Below, in pieces: positions 17,080 to 25,088 of a stretch of DNA of 64,000 bases. The notes beneath the pieces were generated by a model. It worked only from the letters and a program-made list of their open reading frames with translations, was not told the DNA's origin and did not search any database. This DNA comes from Allomuricauda ruestringensis DSM 13258. Lineage in GTDB: Bacteria > Bacteroidota > Bacteroidia > Flavobacteriales > Flavobacteriaceae. How positions within the stretch are numbered: position 1 is the first letter of the stretch; the number at the start of each line of letters is the position of its first letter. Both the position numbers and the translations under genes were made by a program. Location: contig NC_015945.1 of the NCBI RefSeq assembly GCF_000224085.1, positions 434,001 to 498,000 of the forward strand, given 5' to 3'.

Positions 17080-17745
17080 ATGAAGACCGAAGAACAAAAT
17101 GTAACAGTTTATATATCGTTCAAAGATGTTACCTTGGAAGGGTTTCTTAACATCCCCACCAATCCCAAAGGTCTTGTCCTCTTCTCCCACGGAAGTGGCA
17201 GTAGTCGTTTGAGTCCCCGAAACAACTATGTTTCCAACATATTACAGCAAAAAGGAATAGCTACGTTATTATTTGATCTTTTAACCGAATCGGAAGACAA
17301 AATCTATAAAAATAGGTTTGATATCGATAAGCTTGCCCATCGGCTTATTGAAACGACACAATGGGCTCAACAACACCAAAGAGTCAAGGGATTGCCTTTA
17401 GGATATTTTGGCGCCAGTACCGGTGCTGCTTCGGCCCTACGGGCAGCTGCCTTTTTTGGAACTGCTATAAAAGCGGTGGTATCCCGTGGGGGGAGACCAG
17501 ATCTGGCCATGGACGAACTTTCCAAAGTTAAGGCCTCCACCCTTTTTATCGTAGGTTCGCGGGATACCGATGTAATTACCATGAACCAAAGGGCTTATGA
17601 AAAATTGGAATGCAAAAAGAAATTGGAAATCATTCCCGGGGCGGGGCATTTGTTTGAAGAGCCGGGCAAGTTAAGAGCGGTTGCCGAGATTTCTGCTACT
17701 TGGTTCCTGAAATGGTTCGGAAAAAATCCAGAAAATTATGTTTAG
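17080..17745 (+). CDS. Alpha/beta hydrolase, dienelactone-hydrolase-like
   Basis: A 221-residue cytoplasmic serine hydrolase. The nucleophile is S113 in GASTG, the acid probably D162 (GSRDTDV) and the base H190 (GAGHLFEEPG); the oxyanion segment is LFSHGSGSSR at 35-44. The compact fold without a lid resembles dienelactone-hydrolase-family proteins. Substrate unknown. The stop overlaps the start of the phosphoribosyltransferase gene by 8 bp, so the two are coupled. In Mycobacterium tuberculosis the DosR-regulated Rv0571c is, as I recall, a fusion of these same two domains. Confidence 0.88.
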   Translation: MKTEEQNVTVYISFKDVTLEGFLNIPTNPKGLVLFSHGSGSSRLSPRNNYVSNILQQKGIATLLFDLLTESEDKIYKNRFDIDKLAHRLIETTQWAQQHQRVKGLPLGYFGASTGAASALRAAAFFGTAIKAVVSRGGRPDLAMDELSKVKASTLFIVGSRDTDVITMNQRAYEKLECKKKLEIIPGAGHLFEEPGKLRAVAEISATWFLKWFGKNPENYV

Positions 17746-18373
17746 AGACAGGGAAGATGCCGCACTGCAATTGGCAGAAAGGCTTGAAAAATACAAAAAC
17801 CAAAATATAGTGGTACTTGCCATACCCAAAGGCGGACTTCCCTTGGGGGCCATTATCGCAAAAACTTTGAATGCCCCGTTGGATGTAGCTCTTTCCAAAA
17901 AAATTGGCCATCCCTACAACAAGGAATATGCCATTGGAGCCGTAAGTTTGGAGGACGTCATTCTGTCCTATGAGCATGGAGTTGAAACGAATTACATTGC
18001 TAAAGAAACGCAACGCATCCGTGAAAAGCTTCAGAGAAAATCTGAGGTTTATCATAAGAATAAAGTATCCATACCCTTGAAGGACAAAACTGTGATTATA
18101 GTGGATGATGGTGTAGCTACAGGAAACACCATAAAGGTCACTGCCCAATTGGTACAACATCAAGATCCAAGAAAAACAATAGTTGCCATCCCTGTGGCGC
18201 CCCATGGAGCGGTACAAAATCTACAGGATTCCAAATATATTGATGAGGTGATCTGCCTTCTCATCCCTCGTAATTTTCATGCTGTGGGGCAATTTTATTC
18301 AGAATTCGAGCAAGTTTCCGAAGAAGAAGCCATTGAATTGTTGGAACAAACCAACGGTACGGTCAACCCTTGA
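17738..18373 (+). CDS. Phosphoribosyltransferase domain protein
   Basis: A 211-residue type I PRT fold with the PRPP loop VIIVDDGVATGNT (119-131) and an N-terminal AIPKGGLPLG loop (28-37). This family is often fused or adjacent to dienelactone-hydrolase-like proteins, as here. The base or alcohol acceptor is unknown. Possible roles are nucleotide salvage or modification under energy limitation. It starts inside the hydrolase gene's last codons (8-bp overlap), so it needs no promoter of its own. Confidence 0.88.
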   Translation: MFRDREDAALQLAERLEKYKNQNIVVLAIPKGGLPLGAIIAKTLNAPLDVALSKKIGHPYNKEYAIGAVSLEDVILSYEHGVETNYIAKETQRIREKLQRKSEVYHKNKVSIPLKDKTVIIVDDGVATGNTIKVTAQLVQHQDPRKTIVAIPVAPHGAVQNLQDSKYIDEVICLLIPRNFHAVGQFYSEFEQVSEEEAIELLEQTNGTVNP

Positions 18374-18598
18374 TTCGGTGTTGGTGGCAAACCTTTCCCT
18401 GTCTCTCTCATTCAAATAGTAAAAATGATATGGCTTTCCCATATATTCTTTTCGTTCCTTAGCACATAACCATCTTGACAGATTACCTTCTTTGATATTT
18501 TTATCAAACCCACCCAACCACTTTCCATAAAGCTGGGCCTTGATTCTATTTTCCGATAGCTCGGCAAAGTAAACATTACAAAAAAGGGTTTTTTGCAT
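18299..18598 (-). CDS. Doubtful small ORF, convergent to the phosphoribosyltransferase gene
   Basis: A 99-residue frame whose last 75 bases lie antisense to the end of the phosphoribosyltransferase gene. The N-terminal 70 residues look protein-like (GNLSRWLCAKERKEYMGKPY then HFYYLNERDRERF), the rest is antisense filler. It might be a real small gene that lost its own stop and reads into its neighbour, or chance. The 345 bp between the flanking genes (18374-18718) hold nothing else I can support: no CRP-type site and no clear terminator. Confidence 0.28.
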   Translation of the reverse strand: MQKTLFCNVYFAELSENRIKAQLYGKWLGGFDKNIKEGNLSRWLCAKERKEYMGKPYHFYYLNERDRERFATNTESRVDRTVGLFQQFNGFFFGNLLEF

Positions 18599-18718
18599 CT
18601 AGGTAAGGGAAAGAATATCTGAGAGGAAATCGATTAAGAGGTCGGTCGCATTATCTGTGGAAATCTCCGTACACATTTGACAGTCAAAAAGACCCACATT
18701 GTCACATCTGCCGTTCAT

Positions 18719-19357
18719 TCATGGCTTAACCGCTTTAACGGTCACAAAAGACCCCATTCCGTAGCCGGTTTTGGGTATTTGTACCTCCTTGATGTCCTCA
18801 AGGTTCCCAAAAAGGGTTTGGTTATATTTCAAGTTCCTGAACCCTACATTTTTGAGCAATTGTTCCACTTGGTTGACCGAATGGAAAATGGCCGTTTTGT
18901 AAAAATTGCTCCGATCTCTTTTGGCCATGTACGCTTTTGCAACACTTTGCTCCCTGTCCAAAAAACCTATGATTATAGCTCCATCGGGCTTTAACACCCT
19001 ATACGCTTCAGACAGGGCTTTCTTAAGGTTTTTGAAGTAACAAATGGTAACGAAGAGCACAAAATCAAACTGCATGGCGGCATAGGGCAAGTGTTCTGCT
19101 TTACCTTTCATGATCTCAACACCTCTGTCAAACGCTTTTTTTGCCATCTCCACAGAAGGCTCAATTCCTTCCTTGATACCCAAAGGCTCGGAGAACCTTC
19201 CAGTACCCAGACCTACCTCAATGCCCCTAATGTTCTGGGGCAGCTCCAAAAACTGCTCCTGCAATGCCAATATTTCGGATTGATATACCTCGGGATGGTC
19301 CTCATACCATTGTTCGTATTGGGATACATGTTCATCAAATACTTCTGTAGTTGCCAT
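18719..19357 (-). CDS. SAM-dependent methyltransferase, class I
   Basis: A 212-residue soluble enzyme of UbiE/Methyltransf_11 type. SAM motif I is EVGLGTGRFSEPLG (about 46-59), the acidic motif II region is IEPSVEM, and post-motif segments are FDFVLFVTICYFKNLKKALS and EAYRVLKPDGAIIIGF. Substrate cannot be deduced; related proteins act on small molecules or quinones. It has its own slightly degenerate CRP-type site at 19407-19418. Confidence 0.88.
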   Translation of the reverse strand: MATTEVFDEHVSQYEQWYEDHPEVYQSEILALQEQFLELPQNIRGIEVGLGTGRFSEPLGIKEGIEPSVEMAKKAFDRGVEIMKGKAEHLPYAAMQFDFVLFVTICYFKNLKKALSEAYRVLKPDGAIIIGFLDREQSVAKAYMAKRDRSNFYKTAIFHSVNQVEQLLKNVGFRNLKYNQTLFGNLEDIKEVQIPKTGYGMGSFVTVKAVKP

Positions 19358-19375
19358 AGCTTATTGTTTTTTTAT

Positions 19376-19418
19376 AAAATTTAGTCATTGGACGCATGGT
19401 CCACAATGATGCAGGTCG
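19376..19418 (-). promoter_or_regulatory. Degenerate CRP-type site and promoter for the methyltransferase gene
   Basis: TGATGCAGGTCG (19407-19418) differs from the consensus at its last base. TAAATTTT (19383 to 19376) on the minus strand matches 5 of 6 -7 bases, with centres 33 bp apart. The conserved spacing is the reason for keeping it. Confidence 0.45.
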
Positions 19419-19490
19419 ACAATACAAATTATATGGCCCGAAGCCAGGGGACCAGCACGGACCATACAAACAAAACCACCTAACTAGGAA

Positions 19491-19697
19491 TTATTCTCCA
19501 TCTATTCCGAAAGTGACCTTTGCATTCACACGGTACTCGGAAATTTGGTTGTTTTTTACACAAACCTGCATGTCCTTTACATAAACAGACTTGATGTTCC
19601 TCACTGTTTTTGATGTCTCCTTGACAATGTTGTTTACAGCGTCCTCAAAACTCTCTTTTGAGTTTCCCATAATTTCGACGACTTTTAATACTGACAT
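19491..19697 (-). CDS. Dodecin-family flavin-binding protein
   Basis: A 68-residue protein with the dodecin pattern KVVEIMGNSKESFEDAVNN and a VNAKVTFGID C-terminal strand. Dodecins form hollow dodecamers that bind and quench flavins. The tryptophan that stacks on the isoalloxazine ring in archaeal dodecins is absent; the protein has no Trp at all, and Y or V of SVYVKD sits there. It lies 47 bp behind the exported PepSY-like gene with no promoter of its own visible, so both probably share the site at 20356-20367. A flavin buffer beside a LOV-type kinase and flavodoxins is suggestive. Confidence 0.85.
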   Translation of the reverse strand: MSVLKVVEIMGNSKESFEDAVNNIVKETSKTVRNIKSVYVKDMQVCVKNNQISEYRVNAKVTFGIDGE

Positions 19698-19744
19698 AAT
19701 GATTGATTTATTGTTTATAAATTAGGCCAAAGACGGCCCCATTT

Positions 19745-20254
19745 CTATAGAAACTCACCTTTTTCATCCACTTTTACCCGCAGCGTCTTATCTCCATTTT
19801 CCAGTTTCAATTTGTACTTTTTGGAAACACCCTTTTCGTTGTGGTAAGTAACCCGGTAAACATCCTTGCTAATGGTCCATTCCGGAAACCTATCCAAGAT
19901 GGCCTTCTTTACAGAATTTGGCAGATTAATGTTTTTAAACCTCTCGGCAGTTCGGATAATCTTGCCATCTTTATCATAAGCTGCAAGTATCTTTCCTTCG
20001 GGGATAAAGAAATTGATGTTGTACAGGTCATAGTCATCCTGATAGAACTCGGAATCTTTTACATCGAAGGCCGCAACTTTTCTTCTAAGCATTTCAACAG
20101 GTATGGATGCTTCTTCCTCTGTATCTACGTTATTCAAGTACTTGTAATTGGTCGCATACACAATTACCTCGGACAATTCTTCCGTTTTGATAATCTGGGA
20201 CTGCAAAGAGATTGCGAATCCCATCGACAATAGAGTTAATACTATCTTTTTCAT
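19745..20254 (-). CDS. Exported PepSY-like (DUF2874) protein
   Basis: A 169-residue protein with a signal peptide (first 19 residues, cleaved after LQSQ or similar). The mature region has a PepSY-like unit: an ILDRFPEWTISKDVYRVTY strand-helix followed by a KYKLKLENGDKTLRVKVDE hairpin, as in periplasmic DUF2874 proteins of Bacteroidota. The N-terminal half is acidic and unrecognised. It is first in a likely operon with dodecin and has a perfect CRP-type promoter. Function unknown; PepSY-type proteins often inhibit proteases or bind the cell envelope. Confidence 0.75.
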   Translation of the reverse strand: MKKIVLTLLSMGFAISLQSQIIKTEELSEVIVYATNYKYLNNVDTEEEASIPVEMLRRKVAAFDVKDSEFYQDDYDLYNINFFIPEGKILAAYDKDGKIIRTAERFKNINLPNSVKKAILDRFPEWTISKDVYRVTYHNEKGVSKKYKLKLENGDKTLRVKVDEKGEFL

Positions 20255-20324
20255 AATCTTAGTGTTTTTGTTAATACCTCAATGACTAATGAGCCATCTT
20301 TTTAAAATTATCGCTTTATACATT

Positions 20325-20367
20325 CAAAACTAGTGTAGATGGGCTCTTTGCACAATGATCCAGATCA
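20325..20367 (-). promoter_or_regulatory. CRP-type site and promoter for the PepSY-dodecin unit
   Basis: The palindrome TGATCCAGATCA (20356-20367) is followed on the minus strand by TAGTTTTG (20332 to 20325), a perfect -7 box, with centres 33 bp apart. Confidence 0.7.
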
Positions 20368-20454
20368 CCCTGAATCATTTTAAGTAGCTCATTTAGAATC
20401 TATTGAAAACAGGACAGTCATTACCGAAATCGGCATCCAGAGAATCCGATGGAC

Positions 20455-20497
20455 TGACCCAAGTCATTGGAAAATATTCGCTGTGCCTTGAAATTTG
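20455..20497 (+). promoter_or_regulatory. CRP-type site and promoter for ppsA
   Basis: The palindrome TGACCCAAGTCA (20455-20466) is followed by GAAATTTG (20490-20497), 5 of 6 -7 bases, with centres 33 bp apart. The predicted leader to the ATG at 20516 is only about 12 nt. Confidence 0.6.
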
Positions 20498-20515
20498 TCA
20501 ATTAAATCCTAAGCC

Positions 20516-22915
20516 ATGGATGTTTACATCAAACCTTTCAAAGCAATACATATTGATGACTTACCAAAAGTTGGTGGGAAAAATGCCTCATTGGGTGAAA
20601 TGTACAATGAATTGACAGGGGAAGGGGTTCGTATTCCCAATGGTTTTGCCACTACATCGGACGCCTTCTGGGATTTTTTGGATAAAAATCAGCTTCGAAA
20701 ACCTTTGGAAGACGTTTTGGCAGGTTTGGATACGGATACATACATCAACCTAAGCGAAATTGGCAAAAAGGCGAGGGAGCTGATATTGAGTGGAACCTTT
20801 TCAGATAAATTTTCCCAAAAGATAGCAGAAGCTTACCAAAATCTTGATAAGAACAGTCCTGCTACTGTTGCCGTAAGGAGCAGTGCCACGGCCGAAGATC
20901 TTCCCGGAGCCAGTTTTGCAGGGCAACATGACACGTTTTTGAATATTAAGGGAGAAAAGCCTGTTCTGGAGGCGGTTAAAAAATGTTTTGCCTCACTATA
21001 TACAGATAGGGCCATCAAATATCGTAACGACAAGGGTTTTAAACATGCTGATGTTGCCCTATCGGTAGGTGTGCAGCAAATGGTAAGGGCAGGTAAGGGC
21101 TGTTCGGGCGTGGGGTTTACCATAGAACCTGAATCCGGTTTTGAAAATGTCATTTTGTTATCAGGGGTTTGGGGCCTCGGGGAAAACATTGTACAAGGCA
21201 ATATCAATCCTGATGAATTTTACATTTTTAAGCCCACCTTGAAAACAGGGCACTTCCCCATCCTCCAAAAAAAGAAGGGCGACAAACGTTTGACCATGAT
21301 CTATAACACGGAACAGCATGGAGAACCAACATTGAACATCAAAACCCCAGTTTTAAAGCAGATCCAGTTTGTCCTCTCCGATGATGAAATTGTGCAATTG
21401 GCCCAATGGGCCCTGGCCATAGAAAAACATTACCAAAAACCCATGGACATTGAATGGGCAAAGGACGGTCTTTCCGGTGAACTTTTTATCATTCAGGCAC
21501 GGCCGGAAACGGTACATCAAGGTAGGGACATGAACATATATATTGAGTACAAACTACTTGAAAAGGGAACTACACTCACCTCTGGAAATGCCGTAGGGTC
21601 AAAAATAAAAGTGGGCACAGTACTCCAATTGGAATCCCCCAAGGAGGCTAAGGACCTAACATCGGAACACTTGATCGTGACCGATACCATAACCCCAGAT
21701 TGGGATCCGCTCCTAAAACAGGTTGGTGGAATCATCACCAACAAAGGTGGGCGTACCAGCCATGCAGCCATTGTGGCCCGCGAATTGGGGGTGCCTGCCA
21801 TTGTTGGCTGTGGCAATGCCACCGATGTTCTTTCAAATGGTCAGAATGTTACCCTGTCCTGTGCCCAGGGAAAAACCGGTTACATCTATAATGGAGCTTT
21901 AAAATTTGAGGAGACCAAGGTAGATTTTTCAAATATCCATTTACCTGATACTGAGGTTAAAATGATTCTGTCCGATCCCGAGAGTGCATTTCAACTCTCC
22001 TTTTACCCCAATAATGGCGTGGGATTATTGCGCATGGAATTTATTATAACCCATTCGGTAAAGATCCACCCCATGGCCTTGGTAAATTTTGACAACATCA
22101 AAAATAAAGGTGCAAAAAAAGAAATCGAAACGCTTACCAAGGGCTATCCCAAGAGGACAGATTATTTCATCGACCAGCTTTCAGAGGGAATTGCCACCAT
22201 TGCAGCGGCTTTTTATCCCAAAGAAGTCATTGTGCGCCTCAGTGATTTTAAAACCAATGAATATGCCAACCTCATCGGAGGAAAAGATTTTGAGCCCAAA
22301 GAGGAAAACCCCATGTTGGGCTTTAGGGGAGCTTCCCGTTATTACAACAAACGGTACAAGGATGGATTTGCGCTTGAATGTGCAGCCATAAAAAGGGTTA
22401 GGGATACCATGGGTTTGACCAACCTAAAAGTAATGGTTCCCTTTTGCCGTACCTTATTGGAAGGAAAGAAAGTACTCTTGATAATGGAGGAAAACGGATT
22501 GAAAAGAGGGGAAAACGGGCTTGAGGTCTATACCATGGTCGAAATACCTAGCAATGTGATCTTGGCAGAAGAGTTTGCACAGATCTTTGATGGCTTCTCC
22601 ATTGGTTCCAACGATCTTACACAACTTACTTTGGGGATTGACCGTGACTCGGAAATCATGGGTGGTCTCTTTGACGAAAATGACCCCGCTGCCAAAAAGA
22701 TGATTTCCATGGCCATCTCATCCGCAAAGAAGACCGAGACCAAAATTGGACTCTGTGGCCAAGCGCCAAGCGATTTTCCTGAGTTTGCAGCATTTTTGGT
22801 GGACCGGGGTATCAACAGCATTTCCTTTAATCCCGATGCGTTGTTGAAAGGTATAAAGAACATCAGCAAGGCAGAAAAAAGAATGGTTGACAGAAAAAAT
22901 ACGTTCTTGGCTTGA
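20516..22915 (+). CDS. ppsA: Phosphoenolpyruvate synthase
   Basis: A 799-residue enzyme, the usual length. It converts pyruvate, ATP and water to PEP, AMP and phosphate. Domains in order: ATP-grasp (1-335, including VAVRSSATAEDLPGASFAGQ), the phosphohistidine domain with H416 in GGRTSHAAIVAREL, and the PEP-binding TIM barrel (about 480-790) with the GFRGASRY motif and the C-terminal GLCGQAPSDFPEFA cysteine motif. Synthase-type enzymes in stress islands may run near equilibrium to make ATP from PEP and AMP or to start gluconeogenesis under carbon or oxygen shortage. It is driven by its own CRP-type site. Confidence 0.95.
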   Translation: MDVYIKPFKAIHIDDLPKVGGKNASLGEMYNELTGEGVRIPNGFATTSDAFWDFLDKNQLRKPLEDVLAGLDTDTYINLSEIGKKARELILSGTFSDKFSQKIAEAYQNLDKNSPATVAVRSSATAEDLPGASFAGQHDTFLNIKGEKPVLEAVKKCFASLYTDRAIKYRNDKGFKHADVALSVGVQQMVRAGKGCSGVGFTIEPESGFENVILLSGVWGLGENIVQGNINPDEFYIFKPTLKTGHFPILQKKKGDKRLTMIYNTEQHGEPTLNIKTPVLKQIQFVLSDDEIVQLAQWALAIEKHYQKPMDIEWAKDGLSGELFIIQARPETVHQGRDMNIYIEYKLLEKGTTLTSGNAVGSKIKVGTVLQLESPKEAKDLTSEHLIVTDTITPDWDPLLKQVGGIITNKGGRTSHAAIVARELGVPAIVGCGNATDVLSNGQNVTLSCAQGKTGYIYNGALKFEETKVDFSNIHLPDTEVKMILSDPESAFQLSFYPNNGVGLLRMEFIITHSVKIHPMALVNFDNIKNKGAKKEIETLTKGYPKRTDYFIDQLSEGIATIAAAFYPKEVIVRLSDFKTNEYANLIGGKDFEPKEENPMLGFRGASRYYNKRYKDGFALECAAIKRVRDTMGLTNLKVMVPFCRTLLEGKKVLLIMEENGLKRGENGLEVYTMVEIPSNVILAEEFAQIFDGFSIGSNDLTQLTLGIDRDSEIMGGLFDENDPAAKKMISMAISSAKKTETKIGLCGQAPSDFPEFAAFLVDRGINSISFNPDALLKGIKNISKAEKRMVDRKNTFLA

Positions 22916-23080
22916 CATTGAACTTATCCTTCCGTAGCTCTACTATGCAACTCGAAAAAGTATTCAACTGGGCACAAATTGACTAATTTTCGCTTCAATC
23001 CTAAAAGTTTAAATGAGTTCATCACATAGGAAATGACAATGTCGTCCAAAATGTTAAAATTTGAAAAAAAAGCGCCAAGA

Positions 23081-23123
23081 TGATCCAGATCATTCCACAA
23101 GCTGAACAATCGTCTTAATTTAG
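23081..23123 (+). promoter_or_regulatory. CRP-type site and promoter with no protein gene behind it
   Basis: The palindrome TGATCCAGATCA (23081-23092; the same 12 bases as at 20356) is followed by TAATTTAG (23116-23123), 5 of 6 -7 bases, with centres 33 bp apart. Transcription would start near 23129. Confidence 0.6.
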
Positions 23124-23128
23124 TGCCA

Positions 23129-23326
23129 AGATTACGATACAATACGTTCTTTGAAGATAAAAACCATTGGTGTACAAAAGATCCAGAAGGAGATACAACT
23201 ATTTTTTGACTCCTCTTGGAATTGTGAAAACGTTTAGTGATAAACACAAGTAGCATATCCAAGAAAAAGAGCTTTGGATAGGATAACTTCTTCTGTGAAA
23301 CCGGGACATTTCGATGTCCCGGTTTC
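23129..23326 (+). ncRNA. Candidate regulator-induced non-coding RNA
   Basis: Expected transcript of about 200 nt from a CRP-type promoter to a perfect 13-bp stem (GAAACCGGGACAT with ATGTCCCGGTTTC, 23297-23326) capped by a TTCG tetraloop. No frame with a plausible start and protein-like content fits inside. No long U-run follows the stem, so it may be a stabilising 3' end rather than an intrinsic terminator. By logic it parallels FNR-induced FnrS of enterobacteria, but no sequence relation is claimed. Confidence 0.42.
23297..23326 (+). terminator. Perfect hairpin with TTCG loop
   Basis: Thirteen base pairs without mismatch around TTCG, the most stable tetraloop type. The stem's 3' arm ends GGTTTC and no further T-run follows, so termination is likely but not certain. 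It closes the candidate ncRNA. Confidence 0.6.
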
Positions 23327-23600
23327 TACAAAAACTACAAAAAATAGTTGATTGGAAAAAAGCCAACGGTTATAAAAGGTGTTTTATAAGGCACGAGGAT
23401 TTGAATATCAACCACATTGTTTCCAAATGCGGAGAACAATCCTCCTCTCCATCAAAAACACCCCATAAAATGTTTATGGTCTGAGAAGATACATAAACTA
23501 GAAAGGTTTGGATTGTCCACTGTACAATCGTTCTTAAGCATTTTAGCAATAAGATGGTATAGAGAAAGTTTAAGGCAGAAAGCAACTCAAGCCTTTCGAA

Positions 23601-23628
23601 GAAACAGGGAGTTTAGGCTCCCTGTTTC
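23601..23628 (+). terminator. Second hairpin, similar in sequence to the first
   Basis: An 11-bp perfect stem, GAAACAGGGAG with CTCCCTGTTTC, around a six-base loop. Its outer arms (GAAAC-x-GGGA and TCCC-x-GTTTC) repeat the design of the hairpin at 23297-23326, which suggests duplicated RNA 3' ends. It sits 62 bp before the DUF302 gene. Confidence 0.55.
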
Positions 23629-23690
23629 CATTTAAATTCCGTCCATTTTCCTTGGTAGTGGCACATTATAATTAATTCATTCTGATAAAA

Positions 23691-24092
23691 ATGGAATATT
23701 ATTTCAATACCGTTCTCAGTGATACCACTTTCGAGAAAGTCGTACAAAAAACAACCCAAGCCCTTAAAAATGAAGGTTTCGGGGTTCTTACCGAAATTGA
23801 CATTCAAAATACCTTGAGACAGAAATTGGATGTACACTTTCCCAATTATACGATTTTGGGAGCCTGTAACCCATCATTTGCCCATAAAGCATTACAGGTT
23901 GAGAATAAGATTGGTACCATGTTGCCCTGCAATGTCATAGTACGTAAAGCTGAAGATGGCAACATAGAGGTAGCCGCCGTAAACCCCATTGCTTCGATGA
24001 TGGGAGTCCACAATGAGGCCTTAATGGGCATTGCCGAGGAGGTCCGGGACAAACTGAAGAGAGTGATAGAAGCCCTTCAAGAAAATCATTGA
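23691..24092 (+). CDS. DUF302 domain protein
   Basis: A 133-residue soluble protein that is almost entirely one DUF302 domain. The core is KVVQKTTQALKNEGFGVLTE, then FPNYTILGACNPSFAHKAL, VENKIGTMLPCNVIVRK and AVNPIASM. The conserved cysteines of the family are at GACNP and LPCNV. The function of DUF302 proteins is not established; they often lie in redox, metal or sulfur stress contexts. No CRP-type site lies directly in front; it may be expressed by read-through of the promoter at 23116. Confidence 0.88.
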   Translation: MEYYFNTVLSDTTFEKVVQKTTQALKNEGFGVLTEIDIQNTLRQKLDVHFPNYTILGACNPSFAHKALQVENKIGTMLPCNVIVRKAEDGNIEVAAVNPIASMMGVHNEALMGIAEEVRDKLKRVIEALQENH

Positions 24093-24113
24093 TCAATACC
24101 GATAAATAGCACC

Positions 24114-24284
24114 ATGGAACCTTCAAATATCTGTGAACATTGTGGCATGCCCATGTACCATCTTACCGATTTTGGAACCAACCAAGATGGAAGTATCAAT
24201 ACGGAATATTGCCACAAATGCTATCAAAAAGGGAAGTTTATCCATCCAAGAGAAGAAAACTTGGACCAAGAGAGGGTAATCTAA
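24114..24284 (+). CDS. Small zinc-ribbon protein
   Basis: A 56-residue protein that length filters easily miss. It has the double CxxC pattern of the putative zinc-ribbon family: CEHCGMPM at residues 7-14, DFGTNQDGS at 19-27, and YCHKCYQKGKF at 32-42, followed by a short charged tail. The four cysteines should bind one zinc. It begins 21 bp after the DUF302 stop and is very likely co-transcribed with it. The role is unknown; proteins of this type may contact nucleic acid or act as small metal-binding partners. Confidence 0.85.
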   Translation: MEPSNICEHCGMPMYHLTDFGTNQDGSINTEYCHKCYQKGKFIHPREENLDQERVI

Positions 24285-24326
24285 TGCTTTGTCTACTGGG
24301 ATACGAAACAGCTCCAAGACCTAAAA

Positions 24327-25088
24327 TCATGCAATAACCATCCCACCATCTGCAACATAAGTGCCACCAGTGATATACCTGCTTTCATCCGAAGCGAGGA
24401 AAAGAACCAAATTCACGATTTCAACAGCTTCGGCGTAGCGCCCTAGGGGTATACTGGTCTCAAATCCTTTTTTGGCCCCGTCGCTGTCCTCTGGTGAAAT
24501 ATCAGCCTCTATCCTGCGCATCATATCAGTTTCCACAGGGCCCGGGTGTATGGTATTTACGCGTATTTTTTTGTTGGAAAACTCCAGGGCCGCGGTGCGC
24601 ATGATGCCCACAACGCCATGTTTGCTGGCCACATAGGCACCCAAGCCTTCAAAACCTTTAAGACCAGCCACGGAAGAGGTAATAATGACACTTCCCCCCT
24701 GCTCCATTTTCGGGATCACATACTTGCATCCGTACCAAACGCCTTTCAAGTTTACATCGATGACCTTGTTGAAGATATCATCGGGGTAGTCTGCCATGGG
24801 TCTTGAGCTTCCCTCAATTCCGGCATTGTTGAAAAAAACATCGATTTTACCAAAATTATCCAAAGCTGCCCGAACATATTCCTTTACGGCATCCGCTTTG
24901 GACACGTCCGCCTTACAATAAGCAATATTGGGATTATTGAACCCTTCAACTGTTTCTTTTAGGCTCTTTTCGTTAATGTCTACCAAAAGCACTTTGGCTC
25001 CTTCCCGCAAGAAAGTTTTAGCTGTCTCTTTGCCTATTCCTGCCGCACCTCCGGTGATTATGGCCACTTTATTGTCCAATTTTTTCAT
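24327..25088 (-). CDS. Short-chain dehydrogenase/reductase (SDR)
   Basis: A 253-residue classical SDR. The cofactor loop TGGAAGIGKE is at about 12-21 and LLVDIN at 34-39 (D after beta-2 favours NAD over NADP). NNAG lies at about 87-90, the catalytic serine in SSVAGL and the Y-x3-K pair in AYVASKHG; the C-terminal ITGGTYVADGG pattern is typical. It oxidises or reduces an unknown alcohol or ketone. The start overlaps the WG-repeat gene's stop by 4 bp and it is therefore driven by the CRP-type site at 25815-25826. Confidence 0.9.
   Translation of the reverse strand: MKKLDNKVAIITGGAAGIGKETAKTFLREGAKVLLVDINEKSLKETVEGFNNPNIAYCKADVSKADAVKEYVRAALDNFGKIDVFFNNAGIEGSSRPMADYPDDIFNKVIDVNLKGVWYGCKYVIPKMEQGGSVIITSSVAGLKGFEGLGAYVASKHGVVGIMRTAALEFSNKKIRVNTIHPGPVETDMMRRIEADISPEDSDGAKKGFETSIPLGRYAEAVEIVNLVLFLASDESRYITGGTYVADGGMVIA

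Larger units (their letters stand above)
22916..23690. other. 775-bp stretch without a protein gene
   Basis: No frame here has convincing protein character; the longest (22924-23262 on the minus strand) runs across the regulatory site. The stretch holds a CRP-type site with a -7 box (23081-23123), a perfect hairpin at 23297-23326 and a second similar hairpin at 23601-23628. It is best explained as one or two non-coding RNA genes. Confidence 0.6.

Noticed and set aside
22924..23262. 112-residue minus-strand frame after ppsA
   Set aside because: It runs across the palindrome and -7 box at 23081-23123, has no family pattern and an unlikely composition; the non-coding RNA explanation fits better.
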